Positions 51,186 to 61,283 are shown, numbered from the stretch's first letter. The stretch: DNA of 64,000 nucleotides from Afipia birgiae 34632 (GCF_000308295.2 NZ_HG326652.1:139518-203517); one strand, 5' to 3'. Numbers and translations: made by a program. Notes: generated by a model from the sequence alone, not told the origin.

Positions 51186-52283
51186 ATGGGTGTTCGAATT
51201 CGTATTGCTTTAGCTATTGTTGAACTATTCCCCAACGGGGGACTTCAGCGGGACTGTATCGCAATTTCGCGCCGCCTGTCTGCTCGCGGGCATCAAGTCA
51301 AAATCGTCTGTACGTCAGCGGTTGGCCATGAAGAAGACCTCAACGTTGTTGTTCTCAACAACAGCGCCATGACAAACCACGGCCGCAACCAGAGGTTTTC
51401 GGATGATTTAAGGCGGTACGTCGGCACTGATTTCGACGTCGTTGCTGGTTTCGATGCGTTGGAGGGGCTCGACCTTCTTTATTGCGCCAATCCTCCCGTT
51501 CGTTATGGGACGTTTTTGGACGGTCTAAATCCACGAAAACGGACGTTCATGAAATTGGAAGAAGCTTGCTTCGGAAACGAGAGTCGGACACGCCTACTTC
51601 TACTGAGCGGAGTGCAGCGCGAAGGCTACGAACGCCGATGGCATATGGATGCATCACGAGTCACGCTCGTTCCTCCGACGATCGAAAAGGCCCAGATCGT
51701 AGCGCCAGAGGCCCGTCTAGATATCCGACGCAAGATTCGCCAGACCTTAGGGCTCGCCGAAGGCGATGAGGCTTGGCTTTTTATTGGAAGTTTCCCAAAA
51801 ACGAAGGGGCTCGACCGCCTGATCTCCGTCCTGCCGAACTTCCCCGGCCATAAGCTCCTTTGCGTTGGTTGCAGCCCAAAAGATGCCGTTCGTTTCAAGT
51901 CGTTGGCGGAACGACTCGGGGTCCACGATCAGGTTTTATGGTTGGGCGTCCGAAGCGATGTAAGCGATCTCATGGCTGGTGCGGATCTTCTCGTTCATCC
52001 CGCGCGGCATGACGTCACCGGTACGGTTATCCTTGAAGCGGTTGCGAACGGATTGCCCGTGGTGACGACGGCAGTCTGCGGTTATGCGCCCCATGTCATT
52101 CTTGCGGATGCGGGCATCGTGATCGACGAGGCATTTGAAGAACAGCAACTGATTGCAGCGTTGCATAGGTCCAGTAGCACGACTCTGCGCACCCGATGGC
52201 GCGACAACGCACTGAGCTATGCAAAATCCGTCGACCTCTTCGGGGGGCTGGATGTGGCAACCGAGGCAATTGTGCACAGCTAG
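51186..52283 (+). CDS. Glycosyltransferase, GT4-type (WaaG-like)
   Basis: 365 residues, starting 18 bp after the previous gene. It begins ALAIVELFPNGGLQRDCIAI, the glycine loop of GT4/WaaG enzymes. The C-terminal half has WLFIGSFPKTKGLDRLI, LLVHPARHDVTGTVILEAVA and GLPVVTTAVCGYAPHV. The EX7E position reads D-VTGTVIL-E, with Asp in place of the first Glu. It overlaps the convergent frameshifted gene by 4 bp at its end. Confidence 0.83.
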   Translation: MGVRIRIALAIVELFPNGGLQRDCIAISRRLSARGHQVKIVCTSAVGHEEDLNVVVLNNSAMTNHGRNQRFSDDLRRYVGTDFDVVAGFDALEGLDLLYCANPPVRYGTFLDGLNPRKRTFMKLEEACFGNESRTRLLLLSGVQREGYERRWHMDASRVTLVPPTIEKAQIVAPEARLDIRRKIRQTLGLAEGDEAWLFIGSFPKTKGLDRLISVLPNFPGHKLLCVGCSPKDAVRFKSLAERLGVHDQVLWLGVRSDVSDLMAGADLLVHPARHDVTGTVILEAVANGLPVVTTAVCGYAPHVILADAGIVIDEAFEEQQLIAALHRSSSTTLRTRWRDNALSYAKSVDLFGGLDVATEAIVHS

Positions 52284-53211
52284 TCGGCAGCGTTGGCTCC
52301 GCTCGCTTTGGCTTTTGCTCGTTCAAGATGAGGTTTCAAAATGTTGCTGACAACATTGCGCTTGTCAGCAGAAAATTCAGCGCGGCCCATCACACCGACT
52401 TCATGAAGCCAATCACCGCACCATTGAAAAGGCGCTTCACTCACGTCCAGGCCCTCCTTGAACGGGACGAAAATCGTCTCCTGTTCGGTGAGATCGCCGC
52501 GGGCGACTTGACTGTAGATGACGTCCCAATTGGCGCCGCCGGTATCGAGCTGCAAAAACCAATCTTGAGAAAAATCCAGGGGTTTATGACGCACGGCGTC
52601 AAATCTGAACATTGAGAAGCCTGCCCAGAGAAACCATCGTTCAAAACTCGGTTCCGACATCGAATCGGCGGTCATTGGACCTTCAGGCCTGACAACCCCG
52701 AACCAGTCCTGCGAAGTCAAGGCAGTAAAAGGATCGGCCGGCGCCGTCGGATAGATGTCATCGTCCAAGAATCCAAAAACATACGGCTTGCCTGGAAGGA
52801 TGATGTTACGCCACACCCAGTTCAGCGCCAATCCATGCGAGCGGCTGGGTTGATTCCATGGATTCCGCGGTAAACGCACGTAGGGAACATTGTTTTTTCT
52901 GCAACGGAGGCGATCTCGGCCGCTTGCAGATCACTCGTCGTATTGTCAGCGACCACATAGAGCACGTCTGGTACATAGAGTTTGACCAATTGGGCTTGCC
53001 AGTCAATCGTTTGCGGATCCGCAAACGCAATGCTCACCAGAACGCGCCGCGCGTTAAGTGATGAAATGAATCCGGGCGGCAAGGGCGACGTGGCGGGAAG
53101 CCTGGAATAATCTCGATCGATTGCACGATAACGCCGCGTCTTCATTGTATGGGTGAAGGGCCGCAAATGCAGCCAGTCGTTCAGGGTGTAGTCCTGTAAT
53201 CTCGGCGGCAC
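52280..53211 (-). pseudogene. Putative glycosyltransferase gene with a frameshift in an A run
   Basis: A GTG at 53211 begins frame 1, which reads to SDLQAAEIASVAEK; frame 2 continues NNVPYVRLPRNPWNQPSRSH and VFGFLDDDIYPTAP, with a DxD-like Asp triplet, to 52280. The join is a run of six A (minus strand GCAGAAAAAACAATG, at about 52890-52895); seven would restore one frame of about 311 residues. It starts 3 bp after the GT2 gene. Slippage on the A run could still yield some full product. Confidence 0.65.
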
Positions 53212-53214
53212 CGC

Positions 53215-54264
53215 TCACCCCTTCTTTGACTGCCGTTTACTTTTAAGGTGACGATAGATAAATACGGTCGCGCGGAAAGGACGAAGCTTGATCAGGCGCC
53301 ACCACGTTGAGACATTGTATGTGTCGGGATGATATTTCATGAGTTGGGCCATTGCTTGCTGAGCAATTTTTTGCTCTCGACGGTTAAGGTTGAACTGGTC
53401 AAGCACTGCGATGTCGGGCGCTTGATTTCTCTGCAAGGCGGGAATATGCAAAGGCTCGGCCCAGGCCAAGATACGAAACACGCGGATTTCATCACCGTAG
53501 GGGCCCGAATCTCCCGACCACAGATCAGGCGGCCCCGGCATTTCATCGGCTGGATCTTTTCCAGAGCATCTTCGGATTGCTGCGGATTTTTGCGCGATGC
53601 GCGTGGAGAAAAGTTGCTGCAAGGCTTTTTGCGACGTTACGCTTTCGCTGTGGACTCGGTATCTGATCAGTTTCTGAGGCAGGATCGCAATTGCCCCTCT
53701 TTCCGCCATCCGGAGCCACAGGTCGTAGTCCTCAGCGGCAGCGAACGGCGCCCGATAGCCTCCCAGATCGAGCGCAAAGCGCTTGCGAAACACAACTGAC
53801 GAGTGGATAAGCGGATTGCCGGTTGCCAGTACCGCTTTCAAACGCACGGGATTTGCCTCCGGACGTCGAACGCCAATTTGATTTCCATCAGCGTCAATAG
53901 CGTTGGCCCACGTTCCTAAAACCGCAACATCCGGTCTTTGATCCATGAAGGCAACCTGCCGGGCAAACCGCGTTGGCTCTGCGACATCGTCCGAGTCAAG
54001 ACGCGCAACTAATGCCGCACGGGCCGCGTGTAGGCCGTTATTTAGAGCTGCGACGAGTCCGGCTCTCGGCTGAAAGATAGGGACGATTCTGGCGTCTTTT
54101 GCGCTAAATTCTCGAATAATTTCGGGCGATCTGTCGTCGGAACCGTCGTCAACAATGATAAATTCAAAATCGCGGTAGGTTTGTGCTAGGACGCTTTCGA
54201 TTGCTTCTACAAGCCAATGGTCGCCGTTGTGCACCGGCATCAATACCGACAGATGAGGTATCAA
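53215..54264 (-). CDS. Glycosyltransferase family 2
   Basis: About 349 residues if started at the TTG at 54264, which has GGAGGG 7 bases upstream; an ATG at 54336 is farther out. GT-A signatures: SVLMPVHNGDHWLVEAIESV, FEFIIVDDGSDD, ALVARLDSDDVAEPTRF (the DxD region) and AAEDYDLWLRMAERG. It is inverting in type. It is divergent from the GT4 gene at 54382 and heads a two-gene minus operon. Confidence 0.85.
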   Translation of the reverse strand: MIPHLSVLMPVHNGDHWLVEAIESVLAQTYRDFEFIIVDDGSDDRSPEIIREFSAKDARIVPIFQPRAGLVAALNNGLHAARAALVARLDSDDVAEPTRFARQVAFMDQRPDVAVLGTWANAIDADGNQIGVRRPEANPVRLKAVLATGNPLIHSSVVFRKRFALDLGGYRAPFAAAEDYDLWLRMAERGAIAILPQKLIRYRVHSESVTSQKALQQLFSTRIAQKSAAIRRCSGKDPADEMPGPPDLWSGDSGPYGDEIRVFRILAWAEPLHIPALQRNQAPDIAVLDQFNLNRREQKIAQQAMAQLMKYHPDTYNVSTWWRLIKLRPFRATVFIYRHLKSKRQSKKG

Positions 54265-54381
54265 CCCACAGCCCTCCACCACGTTGTGTTTTGAACATAG
54301 CAGATTCAGCGTCCCAAACGAGCATGCGAACAGCATAGCCGATCCAGCATAATTTTGAAATTGCGACGTAAGAGAAAACCG

Positions 54382-55410
54382 ATGCGCATCCTATTTTGTC
54401 AGACCGTTCCGTATCTGCCTCAAGATCACGGCGGCGGCTTGACCAACACCCACGCCCTCTGTACCGCCTTAAAATCCCGGAATTGCGAAGTTGCCGTGCT
54501 CTGCCAAGACGCAAATCGGGCGCTATCGAGTTTCTTTTCGAGGCCGCTCGGATTGAACGACAAAGTTTTCGATTACCCGGTGACGCGGGCTCGTGATCCG
54601 TTAGGTGCAGTCGACGCCATATGCCGGAGCTTCCGCCCAGACATCGCCGTCGTTCAGTTTGGAGATGTCGCCGGAATGGTTCATGCACTCAACAGGTGCG
54701 GCGTGCCAGCGCTTGCTTATCTTCATGATACGTTTTCTGTTCCATCGGTCGATCGAACAGCGGCAGCATACGCTGCGTGTTCGAACGTAGTCGCCGCTGC
54801 GCTCCATTCTGCACTGTCGGTCGATGCTGTCGTGATGCCTGTTCTCATTGATAGGGAGGCTTACCTAGTACCTCGCACAGGAAACTATGTCACATTCGTC
54901 AATCCAATTCCGAGAAAAGGGATTGAAATCGTTTTTTCGTTGGCAGCACGCCGCCCTGATATTCGATTCCAGTTCATCGAGGCCTGGCACTTACGCGGCC
55001 GTGTGCGGAATTACCTCCGCCAACGAATTGCTTACTACGGCAATATTTCGCTTGTCGGCCCGTCCCAAGACATGAGGCCCGTTTACCACAAGAGTCGCCT
55101 GATTCTTGCGCCGAGCTTGTGGGTTGAAGCTTGGGGGCGGGTAGTCTCAGAAGCCCAAGTCAGCGGCATTCCGGCGTTGGCCAGCGACAGCGGAGGGTTG
55201 CCGGAAGCTGTCGGTGAAGGCGGCACGATCGTTGCTAGGGATGCTTCAATATCGGAGTGGAGCAAAGCACTCGACGCGCTATGGTCTGACACTCACTTTT
55301 ATGAGACAAAATCGGCGGCCGCGCTTGCGCACTCAGCGCGACCCGAATTTGCACTCGAAGCGATCATCGATCGATTCCTTGCTTTGTTGCAACAGCACCA
55401 TCGGCTTTGA
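54382..55410 (+). CDS. Glycosyltransferase, GT4-type
   Basis: 342 residues from the ATG at 54382 (a TTG at 54355 is possible). It begins RILFCQTVPYLPQDHGGGLT and has ALAYLHDTF, VTFVNPIPRKGIEIV, and the EX7E motif in LAPSLWVEAWGRVVSEAQVS. The next gene starts 5 bp after it ends. Confidence 0.83.
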   Translation: MRILFCQTVPYLPQDHGGGLTNTHALCTALKSRNCEVAVLCQDANRALSSFFSRPLGLNDKVFDYPVTRARDPLGAVDAICRSFRPDIAVVQFGDVAGMVHALNRCGVPALAYLHDTFSVPSVDRTAAAYAACSNVVAAALHSALSVDAVVMPVLIDREAYLVPRTGNYVTFVNPIPRKGIEIVFSLAARRPDIRFQFIEAWHLRGRVRNYLRQRIAYYGNISLVGPSQDMRPVYHKSRLILAPSLWVEAWGRVVSEAQVSGIPALASDSGGLPEAVGEGGTIVARDASISEWSKALDALWSDTHFYETKSAAALAHSARPEFALEAIIDRFLALLQQHHRL

Positions 55411-55415
55411 TATCG

Positions 55416-56672
55416 ATGTTTTCGCAAAAAATCACTGAGGTGCGGGCATTTCTGAGAGAAAAGTATCCGTTCTCTCTAGCCTTAGCGGGTCTGATCGGGT
55501 TGATCGTTTTTTACGGTCGGACGATAACGCAAAATTTTCAATATCTTTTCGTGTTGTTGCCTTTCCTGCTGGCGGTTAGTCCATCGGAATGGAAACGGCT
55601 TACTGAGAATTGGGTGCTGCGGGCATTTGCGGCGTATCTGGCGTCGCTCTGGCTATCGCTAGTCTGGAACGGACATTCGTCCGTGGGAACACTGGCCTAT
55701 TTCGCCCGCCATTTGCTGGTCGAGCTTTCGTTCGTGAGTTTTGTTGCCTGGCATCTGTCGCGGAATCGACGGGACAATGAAGTCAAGATCGGACTATCGT
55801 TTGGAATAGTCGCGTTCGTGGCGTGCGTCCTGGCGCTTTGGCATTTCCGATCTCAGATCGGAATTGCAGGACAGAGGATGTCCCTGATGACGTGGTCAAA
55901 CCCGAACACGGGCGCTGCGGTGGCCGGCGCGGCTGCGATGCTGCTGGTGAATAGTTGGTTTCAGTGCAGGCAGTTTGCTCTCCGCGTCGCTATCACCGCG
56001 ATATTCGCCGTACTCGTTGTCGCGATGATTCTGTCCGAAAGCAGAGCTACTCTCGCTGCGGTGTTAGTCAGCCTAGTTGCGTGCGTTGCAGCCCAACGGT
56101 CGTGGAAGGGTCTCTGGACATTTGCGACGGTGGTTACCGTCGTGGGCGCAGCCGGAACAGTCACAGGGGCGATTGAACCCCTCCAGTTGCTCGCGAGAGG
56201 CGATTCGACGCGATTCGCCGTCTGGTATTCATTTTCGCACTTAATCTTGGAAAACATCTGGTCCGGCGTAGGCATCGACGTGCAATTTGCATACAGCTTC
56301 AACATTGGTGGAATGCGCATCGACAATCCGCACAACATGTTCCTAGTCTCCCTTCTCTACGGCGGTATCCTTTCGCTTTTGGCCTGGATCACGTTGTTTG
56401 CGGTGATGACATGGGTCGCATATTTTCGCGCGCGAGACAGCGCCGATGTCCTCGCGCTCAGCCTCGTATGTTTTCTTTTTGTGCATGGGCTCTTCGAGGG
56501 CATTCTTCTTGTAGAGCTCACCAATTGGCAATGGCTCTATTTTCTGCTGCCTCTCGGGTGCATTGCAGGCGTCGCATTGTCGGACGCAGAAATAAGGAGA
56601 TCGGCACCCACTAGCGACGAGCCAATAGGCGAGCCGGCGTCGCGATGCTGCAGACGGAAGAACGAGGCGTAG
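55416..56672 (+). CDS. O-antigen ligase/polymerase-like membrane protein
   Basis: 418 residues from the ATG at 55416. At least ten hydrophobic helices and the Wzy_C-type periplasmic loop (IWSGVGIDVQFAY...RIDNPHNMFLVSLLYGG) mark the WaaL/Wzy family, which links or polymerises polysaccharide in the inner membrane. The H of PHNMF is the usual conserved residue. The last 45 residues (RRSAPTSDEPIGEPASRCCR) are antisense to the ABC transporter gene, a 136-bp convergent overlap. Confidence 0.8.
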   Translation: MFSQKITEVRAFLREKYPFSLALAGLIGLIVFYGRTITQNFQYLFVLLPFLLAVSPSEWKRLTENWVLRAFAAYLASLWLSLVWNGHSSVGTLAYFARHLLVELSFVSFVAWHLSRNRRDNEVKIGLSFGIVAFVACVLALWHFRSQIGIAGQRMSLMTWSNPNTGAAVAGAAAMLLVNSWFQCRQFALRVAITAIFAVLVVAMILSESRATLAAVLVSLVACVAAQRSWKGLWTFATVVTVVGAAGTVTGAIEPLQLLARGDSTRFAVWYSFSHLILENIWSGVGIDVQFAYSFNIGGMRIDNPHNMFLVSLLYGGILSLLAWITLFAVMTWVAYFRARDSADVLALSLVCFLFVHGLFEGILLVELTNWQWLYFLLPLGCIAGVALSDAEIRRSAPTSDEPIGEPASRCCRRKNEA

Positions 56673-58405
56673 CGGCCGGCGCGGCGCAGAAGGTCGTCAT
56701 GACGACCGCGTTCGACAATCTCGCCGCCTTCGACCACGAGAATAGCGTCAGCGTGCATCACCGTATGTAGGCGGTGGGCGATGACAATGGTGGTACGGCC
56801 GCGGCATAGGTGCTCGATCGCTTCCTGCACCAGCTTTTCCGATTCAGAATCGAGCGCCGCGGTCGCCTCGTCGAGCAGAATGATCGGCGCGTCCTTCACT
56901 AGCGCCCGGGCGATCGCGACACGCTGGCGCTGGCCGCCGGACAGTTGCGCGCCGTGCTCGCCGACCGGCGTGGCGTAACCCTGCGGAAACGCCATGATGA
57001 AGTCATGGGCGTAGGCCGCCCTGGCCGCCGCGACGATTTCTGCGTCGGAGGCGCCGTCCTTCCCGAAAGCGATGTTGTCGCGAATGCTGCCGCGAAACAG
57101 ATAGACGTCCTGTCCGACATAGGCGGTCTGCTGCCTAAGCGAGCGGCGCGAGACGGCCCAGATAGTCTGGCCGTCGATGAGGATTTCGCCAGCGCGAATC
57201 TCATAGAGCCGCAGTAGCAGCGCCAGCACGGTGGATTTTCCGCCGCCGGATGGCCCGATCAGCGCGGTGACCCGTCCGGGTTCTGCGATGAAGCTCATAT
57301 GATTGAGAACGGGTTCGTTGTCGCGATAGCTAAAGCTGACATCGCGAAGTTCGACCCGCGCCTCGGTCAGTTGCAGCGACGGCTTGTGGTCGTCATCGGG
57401 CTCGCTGGCCGGACTTTCGACGATCTCAAGCAGCATCCGCGCGCCGATCAGGCTTGAGTTCAACTCGATGTTGAGGCGCGCCAGACGCTTAGCCGGCTCA
57501 TAGGCCAACAGAAACGCGGTAAGGAACGAAAAGAACTGGCCGGGCGTCGCGCCCATCGCCACCACGCGGTAGCCACCGTACATCAACGATGCCGCGATCG
57601 CGATACCTCCCAGCGTTTCCATCAGCGGGCTCGCGCGATTGGACACCCGCGCCATCTTGTTGGCGTTGCGCTCGACGGCGGCAACGCTGGCGTCGATGCG
57701 ATCGCGCATGGTCTGTTCGAGCGTGAACGCCTTCACGGTGCGAATGCCCTGCAGCGATTCCTGCATCACTTCCATGATGTCGGCGTTGCCGGTGAATTGA
57801 TTGCCGGCGAGCCCCCTGATGCGGCGCACCAGCTTGCGCAGAACCAGCATCGCCGGCGGGGCAACCAGCAACCCGAATAGCGCCATATACGGGTCCTGCA
57901 TCAGCATGACGCCCATTAGCGCGATCAGCAACAGCAGATCGCGGCCCACCGCGTTGACAAGGAGGCTGAGCACTTGCGTCACCGACGCGGCGCCGACGGT
58001 GAGCCGCGTCAGAAATTCTGACGAGGGGCGCTCGGAAAGGAAACCGACGCTTTCACTCATCAGCTTGGCGAATAGCCGGCGCTGGTTATTGGCGAGAATC
58101 GCGTTGCTAATCTGGGAAAGAATGACGGAATGGCCATAGGTCGCCGCACCTTTCAGCGCGAACAGCACGATCGTGAGCAGCGATAGCACCACGATGCCGC
58201 GCACATTCTTGTCGACATAGGCCTGGTTGATCACTTCGCCGAGCAGATAGGCCGATCCGGCTGTGGTTGCCGCCGACACCGCCATCAACGCGAACGCCAG
58301 CAGATAGCGCCGCCAAAAGACGGCAGCCTGTTCCTTGATCACGCGCCGAAGAAGAGCCCACGATCGTTCAACGCCCTCAGTGATTATGCGAGGATTATCG
58401 GTCAT
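56537..58405 (-). CDS. MsbA-like ABC exporter (fused membrane and ATPase domains)
   Basis: 622 residues from the ATG at 58405. Six transmembrane helices in residues 20-310 (start RYLLAFALMAVSAATTAGSA) are followed by an ATPase with Walker A (IGPSGGGKST), Q-loop (AYVGQDVYLFRG), ABC signature (GAQLSGGQRQRV), Walker B (PIILLDEATAALDSES) and switch His (IAHRLHTV). A homodimer of this type flips lipid-linked glycans or lipid A. The location beside polysaccharide genes fits glycolipid export. Confidence 0.9.
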   Translation of the reverse strand: MTDNPRIITEGVERSWALLRRVIKEQAAVFWRRYLLAFALMAVSAATTAGSAYLLGEVINQAYVDKNVRGIVVLSLLTIVLFALKGAATYGHSVILSQISNAILANNQRRLFAKLMSESVGFLSERPSSEFLTRLTVGAASVTQVLSLLVNAVGRDLLLLIALMGVMLMQDPYMALFGLLVAPPAMLVLRKLVRRIRGLAGNQFTGNADIMEVMQESLQGIRTVKAFTLEQTMRDRIDASVAAVERNANKMARVSNRASPLMETLGGIAIAASLMYGGYRVVAMGATPGQFFSFLTAFLLAYEPAKRLARLNIELNSSLIGARMLLEIVESPASEPDDDHKPSLQLTEARVELRDVSFSYRDNEPVLNHMSFIAEPGRVTALIGPSGGGKSTVLALLLRLYEIRAGEILIDGQTIWAVSRRSLRQQTAYVGQDVYLFRGSIRDNIAFGKDGASDAEIVAAARAAYAHDFIMAFPQGYATPVGEHGAQLSGGQRQRVAIARALVKDAPIILLDEATAALDSESEKLVQEAIEHLCRGRTTIVIAHRLHTVMHADAILVVEGGEIVERGRHDDLLRRAGRYASFFRLQHRDAGSPIGSSLVGADLLISASDNATPAMHPRGSRK

Positions 58406-58523
58406 GCGCCATCCATCGCTGACACACCGTAGAAGCAAGTTCTGTGTCTAATCAAAAGCGTGCAATCCTGTAATGCCAGCTCAATCTGGACCGTGCGAAT
58501 AACTGCACTGAAAAATTTGAATT

Positions 58524-59549
58524 CTATTCCGAAATGGCACGGCCGGAATACCCGTCAGGGTTCGCTTTCTGCCACCGCCAATGATCTAAGCACATCGCGG
58601 AAAGGTCTCGATGAGCTTTCCAACCCAAAAGCTTTTTGGCGGCGCTCGCATCGGCGTAACATGAGGAAACATCACCCTCTCGCCGAGGTCCAAAAATATA
58701 GGGTATTTTTTTGCCGCTGGCGGATTCGAAGGCACGCACCACATCGAGCACGCTAAAGCCGTTTCCCGTCCCGAGGTTGACCTCGAAAGATTGTCCGTGG
58801 TCGAGATAATTGATCGCACTGACATGGCCCGCTGCTATGTCGACAACGTGAACGTAGTCTCGCACGCCCGTGCCATCGCTCGTCGGATGGTTGTTTCCCC
58901 AAATATTCAAATGATCTCTTCGTCCAACTGCGACCTGTGCAACATAAGGCATTAGGTTGTTTGGGCTGCCAATTGGATCTTCACCGATCAATCCACTTTC
59001 GTGCGCGCCGACGGGATTAAAATACCGTAAAATACCGACACGCCAATCTGGATTGGCCAACGACAGGTCGGCTAGAATTTGTTCCACAAAAAGTTTGGTT
59101 CGTCCGTATGGATTGATAGGCGCAAGAGCATGGGTTTCCGACAAGGGTAGTGAGCGGGGAGAACCATAAACGGTAGCGGACGAACTGAAGACAATTTTTT
59201 TGACGCCCGCGTTGCCCATCGCAATCAGCAACTGCATCGTGCCGTTGACATTGCAATCGTAGTAGCTCAGCGGATTGGCATGCGACTCTTTGATACTTTT
59301 GAGGCCCGCCAGATGAATGACGGCGGTCACATTGTGTAGCTGGAAGAGGCGCTCAAGCATCGCTCGATCGCGAATATCGCCTTCTTCGACCAAGACAGGT
59401 TTGCCAGATATTTCTTGCACTCTCAAAATCGAAAGTTTGCTGCTGGTGCAAAAATTATCCAGAACGACAACCTCATTGCCTGCGTTCAAAAGCTCCAAAC
59501 AAACATGAGACCCGATATATCCTGCTCCGCCCGTTACTAAAATCATCAT
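58524..59549 (-). CDS. galE: UDP-glucose 4-epimerase
   Basis: 341 residues from the ATG at 59549 (two adjacent start codons). NAD motif TGGAGYIGSH, VIHLAGLKSIKES, catalytic Ser (FSSSATVYG) and Tyr-Lys (PYGRTK), then LRYFNPVGAHESGLIGEDP and VRDYVHVVDIA. It supplies UDP-galactose for the neighbouring glycosyltransferases by interconverting UDP-Glc and UDP-Gal. It is full length. It is transcribed toward the ABC exporter, but 119 bp separate them. Confidence 0.95.
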   Translation of the reverse strand: MMILVTGGAGYIGSHVCLELLNAGNEVVVLDNFCTSSKLSILRVQEISGKPVLVEEGDIRDRAMLERLFQLHNVTAVIHLAGLKSIKESHANPLSYYDCNVNGTMQLLIAMGNAGVKKIVFSSSATVYGSPRSLPLSETHALAPINPYGRTKLFVEQILADLSLANPDWRVGILRYFNPVGAHESGLIGEDPIGSPNNLMPYVAQVAVGRRDHLNIWGNNHPTSDGTGVRDYVHVVDIAAGHVSAINYLDHGQSFEVNLGTGNGFSVLDVVRAFESASGKKIPYIFGPRREGDVSSCYADASAAKKLLGWKAHRDLSAMCLDHWRWQKANPDGYSGRAISE

Positions 59550-59766
59550 CACTCTCTGTAACTGGATTCCGAAGAACTCTCTATACAGTAGAAGTTACCG
59601 TCAATCATGGCAGGCGGATCCGGCTGGAGCTGCGACGTGCTGGTCATGGGATGTCCCTTAAGCGAGGCCTGGATTGCTGAGCACCTGAGACGAACGGACC
59701 GGGGCTGGCGGATTGCGCATGTGCCAGACCAATCCTGCAACGAGCACGATCGTCGCGGCAAGGTTG

Positions 59767-59952
59767 TTACTCAGCGTTTTCTGAGGTTCGGATCAACTCA
59801 GCGAGGTGTGGTGGCAGGCGTGAGTGTCGGTCCAGCCCTGCGCCACTAACCACATTCGCCCCGTGAATTTCAACGCGGAAGCCCTTATCCAAGTAAAACC
59901 GAGAATCTTGTCCCTCGAAAAGGCCGAGATCGAAAACTAGGTCGCGTTGCAT
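59767..59952 (-). pseudogene. N-terminal stump resembling an FkbM-type methyltransferase
   Basis: The minus strand reads LVFDLGLFEGQDSRFYLDKG, like the SAM-binding start of FkbM methyltransferases (LVFDVG.N.G.DT.FYL.KGF.V). After residue 28 the reading is no longer homologous and a stop follows. Upstream it is cut by the IS3 element. The flanking 59553-59766 shows no gene I can support. Confidence 0.35.
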
Positions 59953-60063
59953 AGTTTTCGGCCAGTTTGGTAATTCAGAGCCGGCTCCGCAAATTTGAAC
60001 AGGTCGATAAGTGGAATTTCTGCCTGACAGCGGGCACGCTGAGCCTGCGAATCAGGAGAGACC

Positions 60064-60372
60064 ATGAACAGACGACCGCGCCGGAACCACACCCCGGCCT
60101 TCAAGGCGAAGGTGGCACTTGCCGCCGTCAAGGGTGACCGGACGATAGCCCAACTGGCCGAGCATTTTGACGTCCACCCCAATCAGATTACCGCCTGGAA
60201 GGCCCAGTTGGAGGGCGGTGCTTCCGGAGTTTTCGGATCGGGGAACATGGCGGCGGCCGCGCCTGCTATCGACGTGAAGTCGCTGCACGCCAAGATCGGG
60301 GAGCTGACGCTGGAGAACGATTTTTTAGAAGGAGCGCTCACCAAGGCGGGATTGCTGAGCGCAAAGCGATGA
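60064..60372 (+). CDS. IS3-family OrfA (HTH)
   Basis: 102 residues with HTPAFKAKVALAAVKGDRTI and AQLAEHFDVHPNQITAWKAQ, the HTH that binds the element ends, then a leucine-zipper-like ELTLENDFLEGALTKAGLL. It overlaps orfB as ATGA. A T6 run near 60323 might serve for frameshifting. Confidence 0.9.
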   Translation: MNRRPRRNHTPAFKAKVALAAVKGDRTIAQLAEHFDVHPNQITAWKAQLEGGASGVFGSGNMAAAAPAIDVKSLHAKIGELTLENDFLEGALTKAGLLSAKR

Positions 60373-61196
60373 TCGACCGTGAGCACGATCTGTCGATCAC
60401 CAGGCAGGCTGAGGTTCTGCGGATCAGCCGCGGCAGCGTCTATTACCTGCCGCGTCCGGTGCCGGACGCCGATCTCGCGATCATGCAGCGTCTCGATCGG
60501 CTGCACCTGGAGTATCCCTTCGCCGGTTCGCGTATGTTGCGAGGCCTGCTGGCTTTGCAGGGGTGCAAGATCGGCCGCCGGCATGTGAAGACGCTAATGA
60601 AGCGGATGGGGATAGAGGCGCTCTATCGCCGTCCGCGCACCACGAAGCCCGAGCCGAGCCACAAGATCTATCCGTATCTGCTGCGCGGCATGCAGATCAC
60701 GCGGCCGAACCAGGTCTGGGCGATGGACATCACCTACATCCCGATGGCGCGTGGCTTCGTCTATCTCGCCGTCGTGCTGGACTGGGCGACCCGCCGGGTT
60801 CTGTCCTGGCGGCTGTCGATCACGATGGAGGCGGCCTTCTGCGTAGAGACCCTGGAGGATGCTCTGGCTCGTCACGGCAAGCCGGAGATATTCAACACGG
60901 ACCAAGGCTCGCAGTTCACCGGCTCGGCCTTCACCGGCCTGCTCGCCAGCAACGGCATTGCCATCAGCATGGACGGCAAGGGCGCATGGCGCGACAACGT
61001 CTTCGTCGAACGGCTGTGGCGCAGCGTCAAATACGAGGAGGTGTACCTGCGGGCCTACGAAAGCGTCGGCGAGGCGCGCGACTCGATCGGCCGATACCTC
61101 GACTTCTACAATGGTCGCCGACCGCACCAAAGCCTTGACGACGCCACACCCGATCAAGCCTACTTCAACCAGCCGCCATTCCGCTTGGCGGCCTAA
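60369..61196 (+). CDS. IS3-family OrfB (DDE integrase)
   Basis: 275 residues. HTH_21-like start, GIEALYRRPRTTKPEPSHK, then the rve core: VWAMDITYIPMARG (first Asp), FNTDQGSQFTG (second Asp) and GAWRDNVFVERLWRSVKYEE with the catalytic Glu. It ends YNGRRPHQSLDDATPDQAYF. All catalytic residues are present, so the element is probably functional. Confidence 0.93.
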   Translation: MIDREHDLSITRQAEVLRISRGSVYYLPRPVPDADLAIMQRLDRLHLEYPFAGSRMLRGLLALQGCKIGRRHVKTLMKRMGIEALYRRPRTTKPEPSHKIYPYLLRGMQITRPNQVWAMDITYIPMARGFVYLAVVLDWATRRVLSWRLSITMEAAFCVETLEDALARHGKPEIFNTDQGSQFTGSAFTGLLASNGIAISMDGKGAWRDNVFVERLWRSVKYEEVYLRAYESVGEARDSIGRYLDFYNGRRPHQSLDDATPDQAYFNQPPFRLAA

Positions 61197-61283
61197 ACCC
61201 GGCAGACGCTCCACTTATCGAGGCGGAGATTCTGTTCAGACAACCGGGACCGGCTCTAAGATCGACGTGTAATTTCTGAATAT

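Larger units (their letters stand above)
59977..61257 (+). mobile_element. IS3-family insertion sequence
   Basis: Ends AGAGCCGG at the left (59977) and its complement CCGGCTCT at the right (61257), with a second matching block GATAAGTGGA/TCCACTTATC further in. Two coupled frames, orfA and orfB, fill it. I cannot identify a clear target duplication. Confidence 0.8.
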
